A stretch of 64,000 nucleotides of DNA, taken from Pseudomonadota bacterium (GTDB taxonomy: Bacteria > Myxococcota > Myxococcia > Myxococcales > Myxococcaceae). Position 1 is the first letter of the stretch; each line of letters opens with the position of its first letter. Positions 1-8,036 of this stretch are shown one piece after another. A program made the translations under genes and the position numbers. Under the pieces are notes generated by a model. It did not search any database. It was given only the letters and a program-made list of their open reading frames with translations, and was not told the DNA's origin. The stretch spans positions 1-64,000 of the forward strand of contig JAFAFL010000146.1 of the NCBI GenBank assembly GCA_023423535.1. The letters run 5' to 3'.

Positions 1-193
1 ACTCGCTGGTTCGGGAGTCTCGCGCCTGCTCACGCAGGGGCGGACACCCATTTTGAATTGACTGCGAGACTCGCAATCTTGTCTTGGGCTTGCTATTTGG
101 TTTTCAAAGACCGAACCGGGTCATTGCGGCTGCCGGTTTCGACTGCTATCCTGCATCCGTGTCGCCAGTGCGACTCTTTTGCAGGGGCCGAAG
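1..193 (-). promoter_or_regulatory. rRNA operon leader with boxA-like element
   Basis: Read on the minus strand, 100-113 gives GGTCTTTGAAAACC, close to the boxA antitermination element found before 16S genes. It is followed by AAATAGCAAG and a segment with self-complementary GCGAGACTC/GAGTCTCGC stretches running to base 1. Together with the stacked promoters at 194-726, this indicates the untranslated leader of an rRNA operon whose 16S gene would start to the left of the window. The 16S gene itself is not visible, so the assignment is inferred from the leader. Confidence 0.7.
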
Positions 194-222
194 CTTTTAA
201 TTTGCTTCGTCTCTGCTGTCAA
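194..222 (-). promoter_or_regulatory. rrn promoter, leader-proximal copy
   Basis: On the minus strand: TTGACA (217-222), 17-base spacer, TAAAAG (194-199). It is the copy nearest the boxA-like element, and its discriminator is less G+C-dominated than those of the upstream copies. Assigned by match to the sigma-70 consensus and by position. Confidence 0.65.
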
Positions 223-296
223 GCGCCGCCTTTTGCTTCCGGCGACCGCTTGTTGCTGCCGCCTCGGGAACCAGTGTTCCGTTCGGCGGGGCGCGG

Positions 297-326
297 CTTC
301 TACTTCATCCGCCGCGTCCCTGTCAA
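297..326 (-). promoter_or_regulatory. rrn tandem promoter copy
   Basis: Minus strand: TTGACA (321-326), 18-base spacer, TAGAAG (297-302), followed by the G+C-rich discriminator CCGCGCCCCG. Such discriminators are typical of growth-rate and stringently controlled rRNA promoters. The longer spacer may make it weaker than its neighbours. Confidence 0.6.
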
Positions 327-391
327 CCACCCGCTGTCGCTTTTTCTTCCGGCGACCGCTTCGGCTGACTTCCCTTTCGGGAGGGGCGCGG

Positions 392-419
392 CTTTTATCA
401 CCGCCGCGCTCCGTGTCAA
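392..419 (-). promoter_or_regulatory. rrn tandem promoter copy
   Basis: Minus strand: TTGACA (414-419), 16-base spacer, TAAAAG (392-397), discriminator CCGCGCCCCTCCC. The flanking 45 bases are nearly identical to those of the copies at 485 and 577. Confidence 0.65.
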
Positions 420-484
420 CCGTTCGCTTTTGACCGTTTCTGCCGGTCCGCGTTTCGGCTGACTCCCTTTCGGGAGGGGCGCGG

Positions 485-512
485 CTTCTACCACCGCCGC
501 ACCCTTTGTCAA
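485..512 (-). promoter_or_regulatory. rrn tandem promoter copy
   Basis: Minus strand: TTGACA (507-512), 16-base spacer, TAGAAG (485-490), discriminator CCGCGCCCCTCCC. Confidence 0.65.
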
Positions 513-576
513 CCATTCGCCTTCAGCCAGTGTTTCGGCCTGCGTTTGGTTGACTTCCCTTTCGGGAGGGGCGCGG

Positions 577-604
577 CTTCTACCACCGCCGCGTTCCCTG
601 TCAA
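577..604 (-). promoter_or_regulatory. rrn tandem promoter copy
   Basis: Minus strand: TTGACA (599-604), 16-base spacer, TAGAAG (577-582), same discriminator as the copy at 485. Confidence 0.65.
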
Positions 605-697
605 CCGTCCGCTTTCAGCCTTTCCTTCCGGCCTCTGCGATTCAGCTGACCCCGTTGGGGACCTCGGAAACCCGTGCTGCAGTCCCGAGGGGCGCGG

Positions 698-726
698 CTT
701 CTACGCCTCGCCTCGTTGGGTGTCAA
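698..726 (-). promoter_or_regulatory. rrn tandem promoter, most distal copy
   Basis: Minus strand: TTGACA (721-726), 17-base spacer, TAGAAG (698-703), discriminator CCGCGCCCC. It lies directly downstream of the stop of the membrane-protein gene at 781, which is also on the minus strand, so some read-through into the rRNA operon is possible. Confidence 0.65.
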
Positions 727-780
727 CGCACCTTTTCGCGGCGGCATTTCCGCGGCGCGTTCCCCGTGACGTGCGGGAGG

Positions 781-1401
781 TTACCGCTCGGCTGCCCGGG
801 GTGCCGGCGGCGGGGGCGCCTCTTCCATAGAGGACTCCGAGGCTGCGCCCTCAGAGGAGGTTGCGCGACGCTCGTGGAGGGCGGCGAGGCGCTCGGCTTC
901 GCGGGCGAACTCGTCGTACTCGCTGCGCCGGGCGCTGGCGGCGGCGTCCGCCTCCTTCTGACGTTCGTCCGCGGCGCGGCGAGCGGAGCGCACCGCCATC
1001 CTTCCGAGGACCGCACCGGCGGCCGCGGTGAGGACGATCGTCACCGTCCGCTCGGGGTACGCGACGAGGAGAGCGGCACCCTGGATCAGCCACTCGAGCG
1101 CGAGGAGGAAGAAGGTGCCTGCCACCGCCGAGCCGACCGGCACGCCCCACGGGCGCAGCTCGAGCACGCGCGCCACCACATAGAGGAGGGCCGGCATCAC
1201 CGCCCACACCCACAGCTGGCGCACAGCGGTGTCGAAGATGATGGCGAGGGTGCCGCCCTCGGAGACGAAGGCCGGCGACGGCAGCTCGGGGAGGATCAGC
1301 GCGCCGATGAAGAAGGAGAGGAAGCCGAGGCCGATGGCGATGAGGACGCGCGCCACCCGGCTCTCCACCCGCCGGAGCACCGCCTTACGAGAGGTGGTCA
1401 C
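781..1401 (-). CDS. Small multi-pass membrane protein with charged C-terminal tail
   Basis: I do not recognise the family. From the GTG at 1401 the protein has 206 residues with about four hydrophobic segments (near 18-40, 62-80, 92-114, 118-136). A strongly charged, probably helical tail (139-180) follows, and the end is Pro-rich. The GTG start is preferred over upstream in-frame starts, which would overlap truA. It is the last gene of a five-gene minus-strand operon (5826 to 781), 29 bases after truA, and is followed by the rRNA promoter stack. The tail is rich in Arg, Glu and Ala and could be cytoplasmic. Function unknown. Confidence 0.75.
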   Translation of the reverse strand: MTTSRKAVLRRVESRVARVLIAIGLGFLSFFIGALILPELPSPAFVSEGGTLAIIFDTAVRQLWVWAVMPALLYVVARVLELRPWGVPVGSAVAGTFFLLALEWLIQGAALLVAYPERTVTIVLTAAAGAVLGRMAVRSARRAADERQKEADAAASARRSEYDEFAREAERLAALHERRATSSEGAASESSMEEAPPPPAPRAAER

Positions 1402-1430
1402 GCGCGAACAGTAGCCGAAGTCCGGAGGAC

Positions 1431-2216
1431 CTACCCGTCCTCGTCGCCCGGGGTGCTGGCGGAAGGGCGAGGGCCCGCTCCGTAGAGCACATGCACCATG
1501 GTCAGGCCCCGGGCGGGTGCGGTGGGGCCGGCGCGGTTGCGGTCGAGGGAGCGGAGCACCTCGCGCACCCATTCGGGGGGGCGCTTGCGGCGGCCGACCT
1601 CGACGAGGGTGCCCACCAGATTGCGCACCATGTGCTTCACGAACGCGGTGCCGTCCACGGTGAAGGTCACCTCGTCGCCGGGCGTCCCCTCCACCGCGAG
1701 GCGCCGGATCTCGCGCACCGCGTGGGGGCTCGCGCAGTCGGCGGCACGGAAGGCGGCGAAGTCGTGCCTGCCCTCGAGGTGACGGGCGGCGAGCGCCATG
1801 GCGTCGACGTCGAGCGGGCCGAAGAGTTCCCAGTGCGTACGGCGACGCAGCGGCGAGCGCGAGGGCCGGTTGCTCACGCGGTAGCGGTAGCGTTTGCCCA
1901 GGGACCAGCGCCGCGGGTCGAACGCTTCCGCCACCTCTTCCGCATCGACCACCGAGACGTCGTCCGGCAGCAGGGAGCCGAGGCCTCGCACCCAGGCCTT
2001 CTTCGGCAGCGCTCGCGGGGTGGTGAAGGCGACGACCTGCCCTTCCGCGTGGACGCCGGCGTCAGTGCGGCCGGCGGCGGCGACCTGCACCGGGTGCCCG
2101 ACGAGCTCCGCGACCGCGCGCTCCACCACCGACTGGATGCTCCGGCCGTTGGGCTGCACCTGCCAGCCCACGAAGTCCGTGCCGTCGTACTCGAGCGTCA
2201 GCTTCACCCGCGGCAC
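1431..2216 (-). CDS. truA: tRNA pseudouridine(38-40) synthase TruA
   Basis: A 261-residue protein with the TruA N-terminus LEYDGTDFVGWQ, the catalytic GRTDAGVHA block with the nucleophilic Asp52, and the late block HMVRNLVGTL typical of the family. TruA isomerises U38-U40 in the anticodon stem of many tRNAs in the cytoplasm. Length matches the family (about 250-270). It lies 24 bases after the kinase gene in the same minus-strand operon. The C-terminal dozen residues (Pro, Ser, Asp, Glu) are unlikely to matter for catalysis. Confidence 0.95.
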   Translation of the reverse strand: MPRVKLTLEYDGTDFVGWQVQPNGRSIQSVVERAVAELVGHPVQVAAAGRTDAGVHAEGQVVAFTTPRALPKKAWVRGLGSLLPDDVSVVDAEEVAEAFDPRRWSLGKRYRYRVSNRPSRSPLRRRTHWELFGPLDVDAMALAARHLEGRHDFAAFRAADCASPHAVREIRRLAVEGTPGDEVTFTVDGTAFVKHMVRNLVGTLVEVGRRKRPPEWVREVLRSLDRNRAGPTAPARGLTMVHVLYGAGPRPSASTPGDEDG

Positions 2217-2240
2217 ACGCGCTCCTTCATGGCCCTGGGG

Positions 2241-3464
2241 TTACCGGTACTTCAACCAGGAGGCGAGGATCTCCTGCACCAGCGCGGGGACGGTCGTGCC
2301 GTTTCGCGCCGCGACCTTCGCCAGCGTCTCCCAGTGCGCGCCCTCCACCGGAAGGGTCAGCACGCGCTCGCCGGAGCGGCGGATGTGCGCGGTCTCCTCG
2401 CCCGAGCCGGGGAGGCTCTCGAGCTCGCTGATGATCTCCGCGGCGGAGATGACCTCCTCCTCCTGCACCGCGGCGTCGTCCGCGCGGCGGGTGGCGAGCC
2501 GGGCCTTCTCCTCCTCCAGCTCGTCGCTGAAGAGCTGTTTGAGGAAGTTGGAGAGGTGGATGTTCGAGGGCGTGAACTCGTACTGCGACAGGAACTGGTC
2601 GAGGTCGTACTGGAGCTCCCACGCGCTCTGGTAACGGCGCTCGCGGTCCTTCTCCAGCGCCTTCATGAGGATGTTCTCCACCGCCTCGGGGATGTCCGCC
2701 TTGAAGTAGGACGGGCGGTAGATCTTCCCCTCGGTGATGCTCTTGAGGATCGCGACCTCGCTCTCGCCGGTGAAGAGGCGGAAGCCGGTCAGCCACTCGT
2801 AGAGGACGACGCCGAGGCTGAACAGGTCGCTCCGGCAGTCGAGTGGCTTGCCCATGCACTGCTCGGGGCTCATGTAGCTGAGCTTCCCCTTGATCTCGCC
2901 GGCGCGCGTCTGCTCGATCTGGTTCGTCGCCTTGGCGATGCCGAAGTCGAGCACCTTCACCGTGCCGTCGAAGGAGACGAAGATGTTCTCCGGCGTCACG
3001 TCGCGGTGAACGATGTTCAGCGGGTTGCCGTAGAGGTCCGTCTTCCCGTGCGCGTAGTAGAGGCCCTCGCAGACGGAGGAGGCGATCTTCAGCGCGTAGA
3101 CCATGGGGAACGGGATCCCCAGCTGGTCCGCCTTCGGGATGATGCGACGCATGTCGCGCCCGAAGATGTACTCCATGGCGATGAAGTAGCTCTCGCCGAT
3201 CTTCCCCAGGTCGTAGATCTGCACGATGTTGGGGTGGTTCAGCTGCGCCGCGAGCTTCGCTTCGTTGAGGAACATCTTCACGAAGTTCGGCTGCTTCGAC
3301 AGGTGCGGGCGGATCCGCTTGATGACGATGCTCTTCTCGAAGCCCTCGAGGCCCGCCTGACGCGCGAGGAAGATCTCCGCCATGCCGCCCACCGCGATCC
3401 GGTCGATGAGCGTGTACTTCCCGAAGCGCCCGGAGCCGCGGCGCACCGCCAACTGTTCCGCCAT
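2241..3464 (-). CDS. Cytosolic eukaryote-like Ser/Thr protein kinase
   Basis: A 407-residue protein with a complete Hanks-type kinase domain: Gly-rich loop IAVGGMAEIFLA (23-34), ATP-anchoring Lys49, HRDVTPEN with catalytic Asp155, DFG with metal-binding Asp173, and SPEQ at about 199. All catalytic residues are present, so it should be active. The region after residue 300 is not membrane-spanning. It carries acidic, helical stretches and ends in a segment (about 360-407) that looks like a small ribbon-helix or helical domain. No transmembrane segment or PASTA repeats. Such cytosolic kinases are numerous in Myxococcota. Its substrate is unknown. It lies between an rRNA methyltransferase and truA in a translation-related operon. 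Confidence 0.9.
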   Translation of the reverse strand: MAEQLAVRRGSGRFGKYTLIDRIAVGGMAEIFLARQAGLEGFEKSIVIKRIRPHLSKQPNFVKMFLNEAKLAAQLNHPNIVQIYDLGKIGESYFIAMEYIFGRDMRRIIPKADQLGIPFPMVYALKIASSVCEGLYYAHGKTDLYGNPLNIVHRDVTPENIFVSFDGTVKVLDFGIAKATNQIEQTRAGEIKGKLSYMSPEQCMGKPLDCRSDLFSLGVVLYEWLTGFRLFTGESEVAILKSITEGKIYRPSYFKADIPEAVENILMKALEKDRERRYQSAWELQYDLDQFLSQYEFTPSNIHLSNFLKQLFSDELEEEKARLATRRADDAAVQEEEVISAAEIISELESLPGSGEETAHIRRSGERVLTLPVEGAHWETLAKVAARNGTTVPALVQEILASWLKYR

Positions 3465-3491
3465 GGGCCGGCAACATACTTCCGGTTCGGT

Positions 3492-4484
3492 CTAGTCGGC
3501 GAACAGGAGCGCGCGAACCTTCAAAGGGGGCACCGCGCCGGGCGGCGTGGGGAAGTCGATGGGCGAGGCGCCGAGGGGCTCGACGCGGGAGAGGCGGCGG
3601 CCGGCGGCGGAGAGGCCCTGCAGGCACATGCGCTCGAAGCGATCCGGCCGCAGCTCCTCGAGGTTGCAGGCGGCGAGGAGGAGGCCTCTGGGGGCGACCA
3701 CGCGCGCGGCGAGCTCGGCGAGGCGCGGGTAGTCCTTCGCGGCGGAAAAGCGCGGAAAAGGGCCGCCGCGGCTGGTGGAGAAGGACGGCGGATCGAGGAT
3801 GACGACGTCGAAGCGCTCGCCCTTCTTCGCGAGGCGCTGCAACCAGTCGAAGCAGTCTCCGGAGAGGTGGTCGCGGCGGTCGGGTTCGCCTCCGTTGAGG
3901 CGCAGGTTCTCCTCGCCCCAGTCGAGCACCCGGCGCGAGAGGTCGAGGTTCACCACCCGCTGGGCACCGCCAGCGTGCGCGTAGAGTCCGAAGGCGCAGG
4001 TGAAGGCGAAGGTGTTGAGCACGGTCCTGCCCTGCACCCGGCCGTCTCGACGCAGCCAGTCCCGGACGTCGCGCATGTCGAGGTAGAGGCCGGTGGGAAG
4101 GCCCTGGCCGGGGCGGATGAGGAACTGGAGCCCGTTCTCCTTTGCAATCACCGATTCGACCGCTTCGCCGACGAGCGGCTCGGGAGGAGCGACCTCGGGC
4201 CTGGCCACGTTCGCGACCACCCTCGCCTCGCGGGGACGGCGCTTGAGGTACACGGAGCGGGCGCCGGTCGTCTCCAGCAGGGCTTCGGCGAGCGCGCGTT
4301 CCCCGGCGGGCTCGAACGCGCGGTAGAGGCTGAGGACAGCGATCCCGTCGAACCAGTCCACGGTGACGTCGGGGACGCCGTCCGCCTCCGCGTTGCAGAT
4401 GCGGAAGGCGGTGGTGTCCTTCGAAGCGAGCAGCGGCGCGCGGCGCTCGAAGGCGGTGCGCAGGCGGGTGTGGAGCGCGGACAC
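3492..4484 (-). CDS. Class I rRNA (cytosine-C5)-type methyltransferase, RlmI family
   Basis: From the GTG at 4484 the protein has 330 residues. It has an N-terminal RlmI-like region (ADGVPDVTVDWFDG), then a Rossmann methyltransferase core with VLNTFAFTCAFGLYA (SAM-binding motif I), VNLDLSRRVLDW (motif II) and VVILDPPSFS (motif IV). RlmI-type enzymes methylate a cytosine of 23S rRNA. The exact target here is not provable. The GTG start sits one base after the upstream amidohydrolase stop, which points to translational coupling and argues against the longer in-frame start at 4538. The N-terminal PUA domain of classic RlmI appears shortened. Confidence 0.85.
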   Translation of the reverse strand: MSALHTRLRTAFERRAPLLASKDTTAFRICNAEADGVPDVTVDWFDGIAVLSLYRAFEPAGERALAEALLETTGARSVYLKRRPREARVVANVARPEVAPPEPLVGEAVESVIAKENGLQFLIRPGQGLPTGLYLDMRDVRDWLRRDGRVQGRTVLNTFAFTCAFGLYAHAGGAQRVVNLDLSRRVLDWGEENLRLNGGEPDRRDHLSGDCFDWLQRLAKKGERFDVVILDPPSFSTSRGGPFPRFSAAKDYPRLAELAARVVAPRGLLLAACNLEELRPDRFERMCLQGLSAAGRRLSRVEPLGASPIDFPTPPGAVPPLKVRALLFAD

Positions 4485-4485
4485 G

Positions 4486-5826
4486 TCAGCTCGCCTGCGA
4501 GTGCACGTCCACGCGGCGCCAGAGGCTGTCCAGAGCACGCGCGGCTTCGCTGGCCAGCTCGAGGTGGTTCGCGCCGACCAGTTGGCCTTCGCGCACCACC
4601 ACGCGGCCGGCGACGACGGTCCAGGCGACCGGGACCTCGGAGAGCTGCATCAGCAGGTGGGAGGCGACGTCGTCCGGGGACTCGGTGGGAGGAACGGTGT
4701 CGTAGACCACGAGATCCGCCACCGCGCCCTCCTCCACGTTGCCGCTCGGCAGGCCGAAGATCATCGAGCAGAGCTCGGCGGGCCCGGAGATGAGCAGCTG
4801 CGCCATCAGGCCATCCGGATCGAGCAGGCGCCCCACCCTCGCGAGCTGCAGCGCCGAGGCGAACGCGGCGCCCAGTTCCTGCCACAGGGTGCCGCGCCCT
4901 TCCGTGCCGAGGCCGAGCAGCGGCTGGTGGGTGAGCACGCACTCGAGGCCGCAGGCGCCCATCGTCTCCACCGCCGCGCGCGGGTGCAGCGCGACGAGGG
5001 TGCGCGAACGGGCGAGGCGCTCGGCTTCCGCGCGGTCGATGGTGTGCGCGTAGGAGGCCACGAGGCCAGGGCCGATGAGCCCGAAGCTCTCCAGCCGCGG
5101 GACGATGCGCCGGCCCCATCGGGAGAAGGTGGCGAGCAGATCCTCCTCGTGCTCGGCGACGTGGAAGTGGACGCCCACGCCGAGCTCCTCGCGCAGGCGG
5201 CCCACACGGCGGAGGAGGTCGTCGCTGCAGGTGGCGGACGAGTGAAAGCCGAGCGCGCCGCGCACCAACGGATCGGTGCGGAAGCGCTGCGCAAAGGAGG
5301 CGTTGGCGTCGAGCTGCGCAAGTCCGCTGCCGTTTCCGTTCGGCATCGCGGAGTGGGTCGCGTGGGAGAGGACCGCGCGCATGCCGAGCCGACGGGCCAC
5401 GCGCGCCTGGGTGTCGAGCGAGTTCTCCACCGCCGAGGGAGACTCGAGGTGTTCGGCGACGAGGGTCACGCCGTTTCGCAACGAGCGCGCCATGCCCCAG
5501 GCGGTGAGGGCCTCCAGCTCGGAGAGGGTCATGGCCGCGGCGAGGCGTTGACGGGCGGCAAAGCGGCCGGGGGCGCTGCGCATGAGGTGCGCGCCGCTGG
5601 ACGGCGCGAGCTGCTCGCCCACGAGGTGCGTGTGGCAGTCCACGAGGCCGGGCATCACCAGGCGTCCTCGGCAGGAGACCTCCCAGTCGCCCGGCAGCAC
5701 CGGGACCTGCTCGTCCGGTGCGACGGTCACCACCCGGTCGTCCTCCACCACCACCGCCATGCCGGCGCGCACCCGCCCGTCGGGGCGGAAGATGCTGCTG
5801 CCCTTGAGGACCAGACGACCTTCCAT
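4486..5826 (-). CDS. Amidohydrolase-family metallo-hydrolase
   Basis: A 446-residue protein with the amidohydrolase layout: N-terminal beta-sandwich strands, metal-binding DCHTH, then FHVAEHEED (His and Glu), SYAHTID (His) and GLGTEG, where the usual metal Asp of GTD is shifted to Glu. A C-terminal sandwich follows. The arrangement resembles SsnA/chlorohydrolase-type deaminases acting on guanine-like or aminohydrolysable rings. The substrate is not identifiable from sequence. It is the first gene of the minus-strand operon running to 781 and is coupled to the methyltransferase behind it. Confidence 0.8.
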   Translation of the reverse strand: MEGRLVLKGSSIFRPDGRVRAGMAVVVEDDRVVTVAPDEQVPVLPGDWEVSCRGRLVMPGLVDCHTHLVGEQLAPSSGAHLMRSAPGRFAARQRLAAAMTLSELEALTAWGMARSLRNGVTLVAEHLESPSAVENSLDTQARVARRLGMRAVLSHATHSAMPNGNGSGLAQLDANASFAQRFRTDPLVRGALGFHSSATCSDDLLRRVGRLREELGVGVHFHVAEHEEDLLATFSRWGRRIVPRLESFGLIGPGLVASYAHTIDRAEAERLARSRTLVALHPRAAVETMGACGLECVLTHQPLLGLGTEGRGTLWQELGAAFASALQLARVGRLLDPDGLMAQLLISGPAELCSMIFGLPSGNVEEGAVADLVVYDTVPPTESPDDVASHLLMQLSEVPVAWTVVAGRVVVREGQLVGANHLELASEAARALDSLWRRVDVHSQAS

Positions 5827-6049
5827 GCGGAAGGCTCATATCGGGCAGATGGCTGCGGCGTCAGCAGGTGCCGGTCAGCTATTTCCCGTTGGGGCTCAGC
5901 GAAGAGGGCACGCCATCGGGTTCCGGCCGCTCTCCGGCTGACGCTCGCGGGGGCTGTTCGACGATCCGGGCGTGGGCGAGCTTTGACCACCGGACGCCGC
6001 GCGGCGCAGCACACTTCCGACCCGCGGCCCCTGTGCGAAGCAAGCGCGC

Positions 6050-7921
6050 ATGCATCCGAACAGGGCTTCGACGGCGGTGAAGAAGGTGGAGGGCGGAGAG
6101 GTGGGACCGCTCGGCGCGTGGGTGGAGGCGACCGGCGGGGCCGGGTTTCGCGTGTGGGCGCCGGAGCACTCGCGGCTGGAGCTGGTGGAGCACGACGCGC
6201 AGGGAACGTCCGTGCGTTCGGTGGCGATGATCGCGGAGAGGGGCGGCTACTTCTCCCTGCACCTTCCCGACGCGGGGCCAGGCTTCCTCTACAAGTACCG
6301 CATCGACGGCGAGGGGCCCTTCCCGGACCCCTGGTCGCGCGCGCAGCCGCTGGGCGTGCACGGGCCCTCGCAGGTGGTCGCGGACACGTTCGAGTGGACC
6401 GACGAGGCGTGGCCGGGGATCTCGATGGAGGACGTCGTCCTCTACGAGGTGCACGTGGGAACCGCGACGCCGGAGGGAACGTTCGACGCGCTCATTCCGA
6501 GGCTGCGGGCGCTGCGAGAGGAGGGCATCACCGCGCTGGAGCTGATGCCGCTGCACGCGTTTCCGGGCGCGCGCAACTGGGGCTACGACGGGGTCACGCT
6601 CAACGCGCCCCAGCACAGCTACGGCGGTCCGGAGGGGCTGCGGAGGCTCGTCGATGCCGCGCACCGCGAGGGGCTGGGGGTGATCATCGACGCGGTGTTC
6701 AACCACTTCGGTCCCGATGGGAACTACCTACGCTGCTACTCGAGCCACTACTTCACCGGCCGGCACCACACGCCGTGGGGCGAGGCGGTGAACTACGACG
6801 GGCCGCAGTCGGCGCCGGTGCGGGAGCTCGTGCTGCGCAACGTGGAGATGTGGATCCGCGACTACCACGCGGATGGGCTGCGGCTCGACGCGGTGCACGC
6901 GATCATCGACGACAGCCCGAAGCCACTGGTGCAGGAGATCGCCGAGCGCGCTCGGGCAGCGGCGGGCGCGCGGAAGGTCGTGATCATCGCCGAGGATGAA
7001 CGCAACGAGCCGCGCCTGGTCACTCCGGTCTCGCGCGGTGGGTGGGGGCTCGATGGCGTGTGGGCAGACGATCTCCACCACCAACTGCGGCGCGCGTTCG
7101 CGGGAGACAAGGACGGGTACTACGCCGACTACACCGGCAGCGCCGAGGACATCGCGCGGACGCTCGAGCGCGGCTGGTTCTACGAGGGCCAGGCGCGGCC
7201 GACCAACGGCGAGCGACGCGGACACCCGGCGGGAGAGATCGAACCGTGGCGGCTCGTGCACTGCATCCAGAACCACGATCAGATCGGGAACCGGGCGCGC
7301 GGAGACAGGCTCTGCGAAACGGTCACCGCGCCGGCGTTCCGGGCGATGAGCACGCTCCTGCTCACCTCCCCCTACACTCCCCTGCTCTTCATGGGCCAGG
7401 AGTGGAACTCGCCGGCGCCGTTCCAGTACTTCACCGACCATGGCGAGGAGCTGGGGCGGCGGGTGACGGAGGGACGCCGGAAGGAGTTCGAGCACTTCGC
7501 CACTTTCACCGGCAGCGACGTGCCGGACCCGCAGGCGCTGACGACGTTCGAGCACTCGAGGCTGGACTGGACGGAGAGGGAGAAGTCCGGGCACGCGCAG
7601 ATGCTCGCGCTCTACCGGGAGCTCTTGCGGCTGCGTCATTCTCATCCGGCGCTGAAGCGGCGGGAGCGAGGGAGCTTCTCGGCGCGCGCGGTGGGACCCC
7701 AGGCGGTGCTGCTCGAGCGGCGCGGAGATGGGCACACGGTTCAGGTGCTCGTGAACGTACGGGACCGGGTGAGCTGGCCCTTGCCGAAGGGCGCGGAGCT
7801 CGTGCTGTGGACGGATCACCCGCGCTACGGCGGATCGTGCGAACGGCCGGACGTGGTGAGCGGCGCGGTGACCCACTCCGGTCCCTGCGCGCTGATCGTG
7901 TCCGTGCCGACGGAGCGGTGA
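6050..7921 (+). CDS. treZ: Malto-oligosyltrehalose trehalohydrolase TreZ
   Basis: A 623-residue GH13 enzyme that releases trehalose from maltooligosyl trehalose, the second step of the TreY/TreZ pathway. It has an N-terminal E-set domain (GAGFRVWAPEHSRLEL), then the catalytic barrel with RLDAVHAI (nucleophile Asp280), IIAEDERN (acid/base Glu315) and QNHDQIGN (transition-state Asp410). A beta-rich C-terminal domain follows. The ATG at 6050 lacks a clear Shine-Dalgarno. A GTG near 6107, just before GPLGAWVE and after a GGAG-like stretch, is an alternative start. No treY is in the window. Confidence 0.93.
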   Translation: MHPNRASTAVKKVEGGEVGPLGAWVEATGGAGFRVWAPEHSRLELVEHDAQGTSVRSVAMIAERGGYFSLHLPDAGPGFLYKYRIDGEGPFPDPWSRAQPLGVHGPSQVVADTFEWTDEAWPGISMEDVVLYEVHVGTATPEGTFDALIPRLRALREEGITALELMPLHAFPGARNWGYDGVTLNAPQHSYGGPEGLRRLVDAAHREGLGVIIDAVFNHFGPDGNYLRCYSSHYFTGRHHTPWGEAVNYDGPQSAPVRELVLRNVEMWIRDYHADGLRLDAVHAIIDDSPKPLVQEIAERARAAAGARKVVIIAEDERNEPRLVTPVSRGGWGLDGVWADDLHHQLRRAFAGDKDGYYADYTGSAEDIARTLERGWFYEGQARPTNGERRGHPAGEIEPWRLVHCIQNHDQIGNRARGDRLCETVTAPAFRAMSTLLLTSPYTPLLFMGQEWNSPAPFQYFTDHGEELGRRVTEGRRKEFEHFATFTGSDVPDPQALTTFEHSRLDWTEREKSGHAQMLALYRELLRLRHSHPALKRRERGSFSARAVGPQAVLLERRGDGHTVQVLVNVRDRVSWPLPKGAELVLWTDHPRYGGSCERPDVVSGAVTHSGPCALIVSVPTER

Positions 7922-8036
7922 CGTGAGGCCGTTGGCTGGCTGAGGGGCGGGAGGGCGTGCGCGGTGGGTGAAGTGGGCTCGTTGGCCGTGGCGGTGGATG
8001 TCGTGCGCGCGTTCGCACGCGTAAGCTGCGCGCCGC

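Noticed and set aside
194..726. The approximately 95-base repeats as a coding repeat or a CRISPR-like array
   Set aside because: The conserved part of each unit is a promoter core in minus orientation, and the short frames across it have no consistent reading phase.
1491..4793. Very long plus-strand open frames opposite the truA-kinase-methyltransferase operon
   Set aside because: Such frames (also at 4363-6999, 40344-42734, 42481-44532, 51862-53406) are antisense shadows that arise in GC-rich DNA. They have Arg/His/Gly-biased composition and no domains, and the opposite strand encodes recognisable proteins.
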